Source: Pseudomonadota bacterium
GTDB taxonomy: Bacteria; Myxococcota; UBA9042; PHBI01
Assembly (NCBI GenBank): GCA_005788935.1
Contig: SYAK01000449.1
Span: forward strand, 1 to 6,866
Length of the DNA: 6,866 nucleotides
Reading direction: 5' to 3'
This document shows, piece after piece, positions 1 to 5,400 of the stretch. Every line of letters starts with the position of its first letter. Within the stretch, counting starts at the first letter, position 1. The notes under the pieces were generated by a model, which saw nothing but the letters and a program-made list of their open reading frames with translations, was not told the DNA's origin and did no database searches. The position numbers and the translations under genes were made by a program.

Positions 1-197
1 CCGCCGACGCCTTCGCGGCCTTCGAGGAGGCCGGCCTCGACGACCCGCAGGCGGTCCGGGCCACCGGGCAGCGCTTTCGCGAGACGGTCCTCGCGCTTGG
101 CGGCAGCGTGGCGCCCGATGAGGTCTTCAGGCGCTTCCGTGGGCGGGATCCGGACCCACAGGCGCTGCTGCGGCACAACGGCCTGGCCGCGGCCTGA
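1..197 (+). CDS. M3-family metallopeptidase (oligopeptidase A/Dcp type), C-terminal fragment
   Basis: Only the last 64 codons are present; the reading frame starts at base 3, runs open from the window edge and stops with TGA at 195-197. The fragment carries the characteristic C-terminal signature of M3 thimet-oligopeptidase-like enzymes: a [20 protein letters not shown] segment, then LALGGS, then FRGRDP and LLRHNG shortly before the end. In the family (E. coli PrlC/OpdA, Dcp) this region closes the helical C-terminal domain; the zinc-binding HEXXH motif lies well upstream and is outside the window, so catalytic competence cannot be judged. Family members are cytoplasmic or periplasmic zinc oligopeptidases that degrade short peptides, including cleaved signal peptides. 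The downstream neighbour is convergent, 36 bases away. The family call is firm from the ending; PrlC versus Dcp cannot be resolved. Confidence 0.85.
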   Translation, partial: ADAFAAFEEAGLDDPQAVRATGQRFRETVLALGGSVAPDEVFRRFRGRDPDPQALLRHNGLAAA

Positions 198-222
198 CGC
201 GTCCCAACGAAGCGGTCAGGCC
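191..222. terminator. Candidate hairpin between convergent genes
   Basis: Perfect 8-bp inverted repeat GGCCTGAC (191-198) and GTCAGGCC (215-222) with a 16-base loop. The left arm overlaps the stop codon of the M3 peptidase gene, and the hairpin lies between two converging genes. There is no T-tract on either strand, so it is not a classical intrinsic terminator; a role in transcript ends of both genes is inference. Confidence 0.3.
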
Positions 223-233
223 GGGCCGCGGCG

Positions 234-653
234 TCACTCGGCCGGGATGCAGGCGCCGAAGAAGGTGTTGCACTTCGGCAGGGCCGCAGGACACGTTCCG
301 TCGCCAGTGCACGGGACCGAGCAGACGCTGCTGTCGGTGGTCACCTCGATGCAGACACCGCTCGCGCACTCCGCGCCCGAGGCGCAGCTCGCGGCGGTGT
401 CACTCGTGCCGCGCGCGCCGACCTCGCAGCAGCCATAGGCCTGCCCCTCGGTCTCAGCGCAGCGCTCGTTGTCGGCGCACTCGACGTTGAAGAAGCACTC
501 CACCGCGCAGCCAGGCGCCTCGACGTCACCCCCGGGCGTGGCCACGTCCTCGGCGGGCGTGACCGTGTCGGGCGTCTTGGTCGCGGCGGTGTCGCCGTCA
601 CAGGCGGCGTGGAAGAGGCTGAAGGCGGCGGCAAGGGCGGCGATGCGGCGCAT
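234..653 (-). CDS. Cysteine-rich secreted protein, probable lipoprotein (139 aa)
   Basis: The start at 653 is chosen because AAGGA (complement of 660-664) lies six bases upstream and the protein then begins with a good signal peptide; a longer open frame up to 791 would run through the tRNA gene. Residues 1-17 are MRR plus an alanine-rich hydrophobic stretch ending HAA before Cys18, a possible lipidation site. The -3 residue is His instead of the usual Leu, so signal peptidase II processing is plausible but not certain. Residues 19-47 form a Thr/Asp/Pro-rich linker. The rest holds 14 cysteines (49, 53, 59, 65, 75, 76, 90, 96, 101, 111, 115, 121, 128, 135) in C-x(n)-C patterns such as CASGAECASGVC and CTGDGTC, like disulfide-rich extracytoplasmic proteins common in Myxococcota. 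No enzymatic motif is seen; a surface or periplasmic role is inference. An intrinsic terminator lies upstream on the same strand. Confidence 0.8.
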   Translation of the reverse strand: MRRIAALAAAFSLFHAACDGDTAATKTPDTVTPAEDVATPGGDVEAPGCAVECFFNVECADNERCAETEGQAYGCCEVGARGTSDTAASCASGAECASGVCIEVTTDSSVCSVPCTGDGTCPAALPKCNTFFGACIPAE

Positions 654-693
654 GAGGAATCCTTGGTGAAGTCGGGAGGACAATCGGCGGACC

Positions 694-727
694 AAAACAA
701 AAAGGGAACCACCGGTCGGTGGCTCCC
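694..727 (-). terminator. Intrinsic terminator of tRNA-Val
   Basis: Read on the minus strand: GGGAGCCACC, loop GACC, GGTGGTTCCC, then TTTTTGTTTT. This is a 10-bp stem with one G-T pair and a four-base loop, directly followed by a U-tract, the textbook form of a Rho-independent terminator. The stem begins 11 bases past the tRNA CCA end, so it most likely ends the tRNA transcript. The T-tract ends about 40 bases before the start codon of the cysteine-rich protein gene on the same strand. Confidence 0.88.
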
Positions 728-738
728 TCACGGAGAGC

Positions 739-813
739 TGGTGGGCGATGCGTGATTTGAACACGCGACTTCTTCCGTGTGAAGGAAGCACTCTACCGCT
801 GAGTTAATCGCCC
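739..813 (-). tRNA. tRNA-Val (anticodon CAC)
   Basis: The minus strand folds into a complete 75-base cloverleaf: acceptor GGGCGAT/ATCGCCC, D-stem ACTC/GAGT with loop AGCGGTA, anticodon stem CTTCC/GGAAG around loop TTCACAC, variable AAGTC, T-stem GCGTG/CACGC with loop TTCAAAT, discriminator A and an encoded CCA end. All stems pair without mismatch. Anticodon CAC (complement of 779-781) reads the GUG valine codon, which is frequent in genes of this GC content. It has its own upstream promoter and downstream terminator and so appears to be a single-gene transcription unit. Confidence 0.97.
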
Positions 814-828
814 GGTTCGAGTGCCCGA

Positions 829-857
829 CAGGTAAGCGAGGGTGCCGAACGTGTCAA
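829..857 (-). promoter_or_regulatory. Sigma70-type promoter of tRNA-Val
   Basis: Minus strand: a perfect -35 box TTGACA (complement of 852-857), a 17-base spacer and TACCTG (complement of 829-834) as -10 box, about 15 bases before the first tRNA base. The region after the -10 box is TCGGGC, a GC-rich discriminator typical of stable-RNA promoters under stringent control. The -10 match is weak (TA only), so the call rests on the -35 box, spacing and placement. Confidence 0.6.
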
Positions 858-898
858 GCGAAACTCGCACGCGGAGGCCTGCGGGCAAAACCCCGGGC

Positions 899-1798
899 TC
901 AGGCGGCCGCAGGGCGCGGCTGCCACGTCGCGATGACAGCCCCGACGACCGTGCAGGCGGCTCCCGCCAGCGACGTCGCCGTAGGCACCTCGCCGAGGAC
1001 CACCAAGCCGATGACGTACGAAAATGCAAGCTGAACGTAGCTTCCTGCGGACACCCGGCCCGCCGGCTCTCGGTGAAGCGCGCGGGTCATCAGCATCTGT
1101 GCCCCCTGGACGGCGAGCCCGATGGCGAGCAGCAGCAACCACTCCACGCCTTCCGGCATCACCGGGTTCGCGAGCACGCCGGGCAGGCTGGCCGGCGTCG
1201 CGACCACCGCGAACCAGAAGACCACCGTCAGCGGGGAGTCCGACTGACGCAGCGCGCGGACGATGACGTACGCGATGGCCGACAGGATGGCCGACGCCGC
1301 CGCGAGCATCGGACCGAGCCCGTCCCCCTGGACCGCCGCCCCTGCCACGGGGAGCCCGAAGAGCCACACCGGCCTCGCGACAAGCGCGACGCCCGCGAGC
1401 GCGACCGCGCACCCGAGGAAGAGCCGAGGCGAGGCCCGCTCGCGCAGGAAGATAGCCGCAAGGAGGGCTGTCCACACGGGCTGGGTCTGAAAGATCACGA
1501 CCGCATCGCCGAGCGGCGTGACGGCGAGGGCGTGAAAGCTGCAGATGAGCGCCGAGAAGCCAACCGCCCCGCGCAGGATCAGCAGGCCCGGTCGCGAACC
1601 CCGAAGTGGCAGCCCGGCCCGCTTCAGGATGAGCCAGCTGAGGACGAGGCCGAGGACCGAGCGGGCGAACATCGCGTGCGACGGGGGCAGCCGCGTCGTG
1701 ACCACCTTGACCAGCAGGCTCATGCAGGCGAACAGGAGGCTCGCGAGCAGCATGTCGCGGACGCCGGGCGTCAGGAATCGAGGGGCAGGCGCCTGCAT
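899..1798 (-). CDS. EamA/DMT-family transporter (299 aa)
   Basis: A drug/metabolite-transporter superfamily inner-membrane permease with two EamA domains, residues about 18-141 and 163-292, predicted as ten hydrophobic helices; full length matches the family's usual size near 300. Recognisable elements are the first-repeat segment around residues 77-120 (RGAVGF, then PLGDAVVIFQTQPVWTALLA, then LRER) and the second-repeat segment around residues 236-292 (RALHREPAGRVS, SYVQLAFSYVIG, LGE), which correspond in the two halves as expected from internal duplication. Such proteins export or import small metabolites; the substrate cannot be told from sequence. The start at 1798 is chosen because the product then begins with a short cytoplasmic tail and helix 1; no strong ribosome binding site is visible, and the frame stays open upstream to 1960. 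It is divergent from the DUF445 gene. Confidence 0.9.
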   Translation of the reverse strand: MQAPAPRFLTPGVRDMLLASLLFACMSLLVKVVTTRLPPSHAMFARSVLGLVLSWLILKRAGLPLRGSRPGLLILRGAVGFSALICSFHALAVTPLGDAVVIFQTQPVWTALLAAIFLRERASPRLFLGCAVALAGVALVARPVWLFGLPVAGAAVQGDGLGPMLAAASAILSAIAYVIVRALRQSDSPLTVVFWFAVVATPASLPGVLANPVMPEGVEWLLLLAIGLAVQGAQMLMTRALHREPAGRVSAGSYVQLAFSYVIGLVVLGEVPTATSLAGAACTVVGAVIATWQPRPAAA

Positions 1799-1898
1799 GG
1801 GGAGCCCATGCCCGACCGGCGACGCGGGCACAAGCACGAGGTGCGCGACCCGTGGTTCACCGAAGGGCCCGTGACGTCCCGGGCATGGCCCGATGAGT

Positions 1899-1911
1899 TG
1901 ACGCTGCGTCA
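1899..1911. promoter_or_regulatory. 13-base palindrome TGACGC-T-GCGTCA in divergent region
   Basis: Perfect inverted repeat with 6-base arms around one central T, about 100 bases upstream of the transporter start and 130 bases upstream of the DUF445 start. Its placement in a divergent intergenic region suits a dimeric regulator site, but no regulator gene is nearby and short GC-rich palindromes arise by chance. A second one, CGGGC-ATG-GCCCG at 1880-1892, lies next to it and could form a hairpin in the transporter leader. Confidence 0.25.
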
Positions 1912-1928
1912 GGTCACGCCGGTGGGCC

Positions 1929-1969
1929 CGCATGCGGTCCGGATGTGCACGGAGGCGCACGCGGTCCGG
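1929..1969 (+). repeat. 14-base direct repeat upstream of DUF445 gene promoter
   Basis: Two copies of CGCA(T/C)GCGGTCCGG at 1929-1942 and 1956-1969, differing at one base, with a period of 27 bases. The second copy ends one base before a TTGAAA hexamer. The arrangement resembles tandem activator sites next to a -35 box; function is inferred. Confidence 0.4.
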
Positions 1970-1970
1970 C

Positions 1971-2000
1971 TTGAAATTCCGATGTGATCGGTGTCAGACT
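1971..2000 (+). promoter_or_regulatory. Candidate promoter of DUF445 gene with palindrome in spacer
   Basis: TTGAAA (1971-1976, four of six -35 positions) and CAGACT (1995-2000, three of six -10 positions) are spaced 18 bases apart, about 44 bases before the start codon. The spacer contains a perfect palindrome CCGAT-GTG-ATCGG (1979-1991), positioned as a repressor operator would be. The weak -10 box plus adjacent direct repeats would suit a regulated promoter; this reading is tentative. Confidence 0.35.
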
Positions 2001-2043
2001 CGCCCACCCCTCGTTGCCCGCCCCACAGACGCCAGGACCCCCC

Positions 2044-3261
2044 ATGTTCGACCAGCTCGCCGACCAATTGGCGAAGGACTATTGGCAGCTCACCGTCCCG
2101 CTCCTCGCCGGCGTTATCGGCTGGTTCACGAACTGGCTCGCCATCGTCATGATGTTCAAGCCGGTCGAGTTCATCGGGATCAAGCCGTACCTCGGGTGGC
2201 AGGGCATTGTGCCTGCCAACGCGGTGCGGCTCGCTCAGACGGGGCTGCAGCTCGTGACGACGCAGCTGCTGCGCATCCCCGAACTGTTCGACGACTTTGA
2301 CGCCGAGGCCCTGGTGAAGGGGGAGTCGGCGCGCATGCGGGCCCTCATCCGCGACTCCATCGAGCGCAAGGCCTCCGAGCAGTTCCCGCAGATGTGGAAC
2401 GCGCTGGCGCCGAGCATCAAGGACCAGGTCTTCGACGCGGCCGAGAAGGAGGTGACGGCACTCTCGGTCGACGTCTTCAAGAGCGCCGCGGCCGACGTCG
2501 AACAGCTGATCGACGTGCAGCGCATCGTGACCGACGCGGTCGAGCGCGACAAGTCGCTGATGAATGACACGTTCTTGCGCGTCGGCGAGAAGGAATTCAA
2601 GTTCATCGAGCTCTCCGGGCTCTACTTCGGCGTCATCTTCGGCGTGCCGCAGCTTCTCTTCTGGCTGTGGTACCCGGAGGCGTGGGTGCTCCCGTTCTTC
2701 GGCGCGCTCGTCGGCTACATCACGAACTGGCTCGCGCTCGTCCTCGTCTTCGATCCGAAGACGCCGCGGCGCATCCTCGGCTTTTCGATTCAGGGCCTCT
2801 TCCATCGGCGCCAGCGCGAAATCGCGGTCGAGTTCGCCGAGGTCGTCAGCGCGCGCGTGTTCAGCAACGAGAACCTGTTCCGCGAGCTGAGCGAGGGCGG
2901 GTCGCGGCAGCGGCTGCTCGCCCTTGTCGGGTCGAAGGCCGACGAGCTCATCGCGCGCTACGAGAAGCATCCGATGGCGATGATGTTCATGAAGCCCGAG
3001 ATCGTGGCCGGGATCCGCAGCGAGGTCTTGCGCGACGTCGAGGGCGAAATGTTCCGCCAGGGCGGTCTGGTCCACCAGTTTGTCTCGAAGTCCGAGAAGA
3101 TCCGGAAGACGCTCGCCGAGCGCATGGCCGTCATGGACTCCGAAGCCTACGAGAACGTGCTGCGGCCCGCCTTCAAGCAGGACGAGTGGAAGCTCATCCT
3201 CGCGGGCGCGGTCCTTGGCGCGGTGGCAGGCGCTGTCCAGCTGAGCTTCTACGCGGTGTGA
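2044..3261 (+). CDS. DUF445 family membrane protein (YheB-like, 405 aa)
   Basis: Recognised by the DUF445 hallmark, here in two copies: residues 26-40 (GWFTNWLAIVMMFKP) and 224-238 (GYITNWLALVLVFDP), each followed by a similar stretch ending in QGIVPANAVRLA (53-64) and QGLFHRRQREIA (250-261). Hydrophobic segments lie near residues 17-37, 193-210, 214-236 and 383-403, so it is an integral membrane protein with long helical soluble parts at about 65-185 and 255-380. Length is somewhat above that of Bacillus YheB. The family's biochemical role is not established. The start at 2044 is preferred because AGGA (2034-2037) sits six bases before it; an in-frame ATG at 1984 would overlap the candidate promoter. 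It is divergent from the transporter and convergent with the next gene, apparently monocistronic. Confidence 0.88.
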   Translation: MFDQLADQLAKDYWQLTVPLLAGVIGWFTNWLAIVMMFKPVEFIGIKPYLGWQGIVPANAVRLAQTGLQLVTTQLLRIPELFDDFDAEALVKGESARMRALIRDSIERKASEQFPQMWNALAPSIKDQVFDAAEKEVTALSVDVFKSAAADVEQLIDVQRIVTDAVERDKSLMNDTFLRVGEKEFKFIELSGLYFGVIFGVPQLLFWLWYPEAWVLPFFGALVGYITNWLALVLVFDPKTPRRILGFSIQGLFHRRQREIAVEFAEVVSARVFSNENLFRELSEGGSRQRLLALVGSKADELIARYEKHPMAMMFMKPEIVAGIRSEVLRDVEGEMFRQGGLVHQFVSKSEKIRKTLAERMAVMDSEAYENVLRPAFKQDEWKLILAGAVLGAVAGAVQLSFYAV

Positions 3262-3269
3262 CCCGAGCC

Positions 3270-3291
3270 GGCCTCTCGCGATGGGGAGGCC
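3270..3291 (+). terminator. Weak candidate terminator hairpin after DUF445 gene
   Basis: GGCCTC (3270-3275) and GAGGCC (3286-3291) form a 6-bp GC-rich stem with a 10-base loop, nine bases after the stop codon. No T-run follows (TCTACAG), so it may only stabilise the 3' end. Confidence 0.25.
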
Positions 3292-3346
3292 TCTACAGGG
3301 CCGACGGTGTTGCGGGCGCGCGGCCTCGGCGTCCCGCTGACCACCC

Positions 3347-3817
3347 TCAACGGCGCGGAGGCGGCATCGCGAACAGTCGCCGAGGAGCCGTCGCCGCGGG
3401 GTCAGGTGCTGGCGCGGGCTCGGGGACGTCGACACACAGGTCATCGCGTCCGTAATAGCGCAACACGGCGTTGACGACGCGGGCGTCGTCTTCGAGGCCT
3501 TGCATCGACGCGAAGTCGCTGCCGTAGCCCTCGTCCTGGATGATGAAGTAGCGCACCGCGGCCTGGATGAGGCGCAACGCGGGCGCTTCGGTGAGGTCGT
3601 TGATGCGGTCGATGAGGCGCGTCAACGCGAGCGCGATGGCGTCGCCGAGCTGAGCGTTGGCAGGCACGCCGCGGCTGGCCTGGGTGGCGATGTTCTGTCG
3701 GTAGGCCTCGACGCCAGCCCTCAGCGTCGGCACCGGCAGCAGGTCTTCCTGCTGGAGCTGCGCGAAGAGTTCGACGGTCGAGGCCGGGAGGCCGGGGATT
3801 CGGACGGGACGCGACAT
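3347..3817 (-). CDS. Hypothetical protein, possibly DUF1232-like helical protein (156 aa)
   Basis: Not firmly recognised. It has no signal peptide or membrane helix and is probably a cytoplasmic all-helical protein. The region at residues 82-127 looks constrained: RLIQAAVRYFIIQDEGYGSD, then GLEDDARVVNAVLRYYGRDD. This pattern of an aromatic helix, acidic turn, Gly-x-x-Asp-Asp and a further helix recalls the DUF1232/YkvA fold (PDxxP..GxxDD), but the defining proline motif is absent, so the link is only suggestive. Residues 131-156 are a Pro/Ala/Arg-rich, likely disordered tail. The start at 3817 is supported by GAAGG nine bases upstream and a candidate promoter about 50 bases upstream. GC3 bias and amino-acid composition support real coding over the antisense frames. 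Confidence 0.75.
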   Translation of the reverse strand: MSRPVRIPGLPASTVELFAQLQQEDLLPVPTLRAGVEAYRQNIATQASRGVPANAQLGDAIALALTRLIDRINDLTEAPALRLIQAAVRYFIIQDEGYGSDFASMQGLEDDARVVNAVLRYYGRDDLCVDVPEPAPAPDPAATAPRRLFAMPPPRR

Positions 3818-3867
3818 CGGCGATGACCTTCGGGAGACCGGTGGGCGATGGCGTGACTGCTCCGCAC

Positions 3868-3896
3868 ATCCTAAGCAGCCTGACTGACACGCGCAA
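3868..3896 (-). promoter_or_regulatory. Candidate sigma70 promoter for the 156-aa protein gene
   Basis: Minus strand TTGCGC (complement of 3891-3896), 17-base spacer, TAGGAT (complement of 3868-3873; four of six consensus positions). This places a transcription start near 3861, about 44 bases before the start codon. Spacing is ideal and the -10 box is good for such GC-rich DNA. Confidence 0.45.
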
Positions 3897-4068
3897 GGGC
3901 TCGTGACGTTCCTGGACCATCGCGCACCTGACCGCGGGCCGCCAGGTCGTGAGCGTTCAGGGGCAAGCTGCGACGTTGCGACACGCAGGGAGGTTCTCCG
4001 CGTCTGATCTGACGCTGAAGCGAACGACTCGCCCTCGACGCGTCAACGGGTCCGTGCCAGTCTCCCGG

Positions 4069-4087
4069 GGCCGCCCCCCTGGCGGCC
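4069..4087 (+). promoter_or_regulatory. Strong hairpin in the leader of the GAF kinase gene
   Basis: GGCCGCC (4069-4075), loop CCCCT, GGCGGCC (4081-4087): a perfect 7-bp all-GC stem ending 16 bases before the AAGG of the likely ribosome binding site (4104-4107). It could protect the mRNA 5' end, pause polymerase or modulate translation if the transcript starts upstream of it. No T-tract follows, so it is not an intrinsic terminator. Confidence 0.35.
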
Positions 4088-4118
4088 GTGACCTGTCCCC
4101 CCCAAGGTAGACGCCGCC

Positions 4119-5399
4119 ATGAACTCCACGACCAGCCGCAACGACTCCATCCTCAGTGGCCAACGCGAGGTCCTCGCCCAGATCGCCCGCGGCGCCTCGT
4201 TGCGCGAGGTTCTCACCGCCGTGGCGCGCTATTCGGAGGAGACGACTCCCGAGATGCTGGCGTCGATCCTGTACTACGAGCCCTCCACAGGGCGCCTCCG
4301 CCGCGGCGGTCATCACACGCTGCCAGATGCCTTCGCCAACGCCGTCGATGGCCTCCAGCCGGGCCCGGCCGCTGGCAGCTGCGGGACGGCCGCCTTCAGG
4401 CGTGACCGCGTGGTCAGCTTCGACGTGCAGCTCGACCCGCTCTGGGCTGCATTCAAGGAGTTCGCCGCCCAGCACAACATCCGCTCGGCGTGGTCGACCC
4501 CGCTCATCAGCCCGGCTGACGGGACCCTCCTCGGTGTCTTCGGCATGTACTACCCGGATACGCGCGCCCCGTCCGACGCCGACCTCGCGCTCGTCGACCA
4601 TTACGTCCACCTCGCCGCGATCGCCGTCGAGCGCCATCGCTACGACAGCGCGCTGCGCGAGAGCGAGCACCAACGCCATCGGGCGCTGCTCGCGACCGCG
4701 GCTGGACTCGCCCACGAGCTGAACACGCCGCTCGGCGTCGCGCGGACCGCCGAGAGCCTGCTCTCCGAGGCCCTCGAGGGCGGCCTTGCGCGGGCCGACG
4801 CCGACCAGGTCGGGGGGGCGCTCCGTCTGCTGCGCTCGAACCTCGGCCGCGCCGCCGACCAGGTCCGCAATTTCCGCGCCCTCGTCATCGAGCAAGAGCG
4901 GGACGACGTGACCCGCGTCGCGCTCGCGCACCACATCGACGCCCTCATCGGGGGGCTCGCGCCTGAGCTCGCAAACCGCAAGGCCCATGTCTCGGTGGTC
5001 GTCGAAGACGCCGGCGCGACGGTCCGCTGCGCCCCGAACCGTCTGACGCAGGTCCTCGAGAACCTTGTCCTGAACGCAGCGGCACACGCCTACGGCGACG
5101 ACGGCGGCGAGGTGCGCCTCACCGTGCGCAGCTCGCCGCTGCACCCGGACAAGGTCGAGGTGCTGGTCGCGGACACCGGCCGTGGCATGTCGTCCGAGGT
5201 GGCGCAGCGCTGCACCGAGCCCTTCTACACGACGCGCCGTGCGGCCGGGCATGGCGGGCTCGGGCTCTTCGTCTCGCGGCACGTGACGGAGGCCGAGCTC
5301 GGCGGGGCGCTGCTCCTCGACACCGCAGAGGGGGCTGGCACGCGCTGGACGCTGGTCCTCGGGCGCGCCGAAAGTCCGGGAGACGGGCGCGAGGTCTGA
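4119..5399 (+). CDS. Soluble GAF-domain sensor histidine kinase (426 aa)
   Basis: A cytoplasmic two-component sensor. Residues about 14-172 form a GAF domain of the subgroup with GSCGTAAFR (86-94), DPLWAAF (106-112), SAWSTPL (123-129) and AAIAVERHR (166-174); ligand unknown, and there is no membrane helix. A short helical linker leads to the HisKA dimerisation domain with H-box AHELNTPLG, phosphoacceptor His199. The HATPase domain is complete: N-box LENLVLNAAAHA (313-324), G1 DTGRGM (352-357), F-box EPFYTT (367-372) and G2 GHGGLGL (377-383). It should therefore autophosphorylate His199. ATG 4119 is supported by AAGG at 4104-4107 and an in-frame stop at 4089-4091. The stop codon is one base from the next start, so the two products are very probably translationally coupled and act together. 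No DNA-binding regulator is adjacent. Confidence 0.93.
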   Translation: MNSTTSRNDSILSGQREVLAQIARGASLREVLTAVARYSEETTPEMLASILYYEPSTGRLRRGGHHTLPDAFANAVDGLQPGPAAGSCGTAAFRRDRVVSFDVQLDPLWAAFKEFAAQHNIRSAWSTPLISPADGTLLGVFGMYYPDTRAPSDADLALVDHYVHLAAIAVERHRYDSALRESEHQRHRALLATAAGLAHELNTPLGVARTAESLLSEALEGGLARADADQVGGALRLLRSNLGRAADQVRNFRALVIEQERDDVTRVALAHHIDALIGGLAPELANRKAHVSVVVEDAGATVRCAPNRLTQVLENLVLNAAAHAYGDDGGEVRLTVRSSPLHPDKVEVLVADTGRGMSSEVAQRCTEPFYTTRRAAGHGGLGLFVSRHVTEAELGGALLLDTAEGAGTRWTLVLGRAESPGDGREV

Positions 5400-5400
5400 A

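Larger units (their letters stand above)
3818..4118. other. Divergent intergenic region (301 bp)
   Basis: The region separates the 156-codon gene (-) from the GAF kinase gene (+). It contains the candidate minus-strand promoter at 3868-3896 and a strong hairpin at 4069-4087. No further convincing open frame, RNA gene or promoter for the kinase operon was found. GGTGGGCGATG-G-CGTGA at 3840-3856 nearly matches the tRNA-Val 3' end (740-755), treated as a probable coincidence. Confidence 0.6.

Noticed and set aside
654..791. Upstream extension of the cysteine-rich protein to a start at 791
   Set aside because: It would run through the tRNA-Val gene and its terminator and would bury the signal peptide internally.
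739..813. tRNA gene as an integration hotspot with an island on its 3' side
   Set aside because: No integrase, no att repeat on the 3' side and no composition change; the flanking genes look chromosomal.
842..1987. Long open frame on the plus strand antisense to the transporter gene
   Set aside because: The product is dominated by Arg, Glu, Asp, His and Gln with no domain-like pattern, as expected for the antisense of a hydrophobic, GC-rich gene; the minus-strand EamA protein explains the region.
1909..3444. Open frame of 511 codons on the minus strand across the DUF445 gene
   Set aside because: Low-complexity His/Arg/Asp/Leu-rich product spanning a real gene, an intergenic region and the end of another gene; an antisense shadow due to high GC3.
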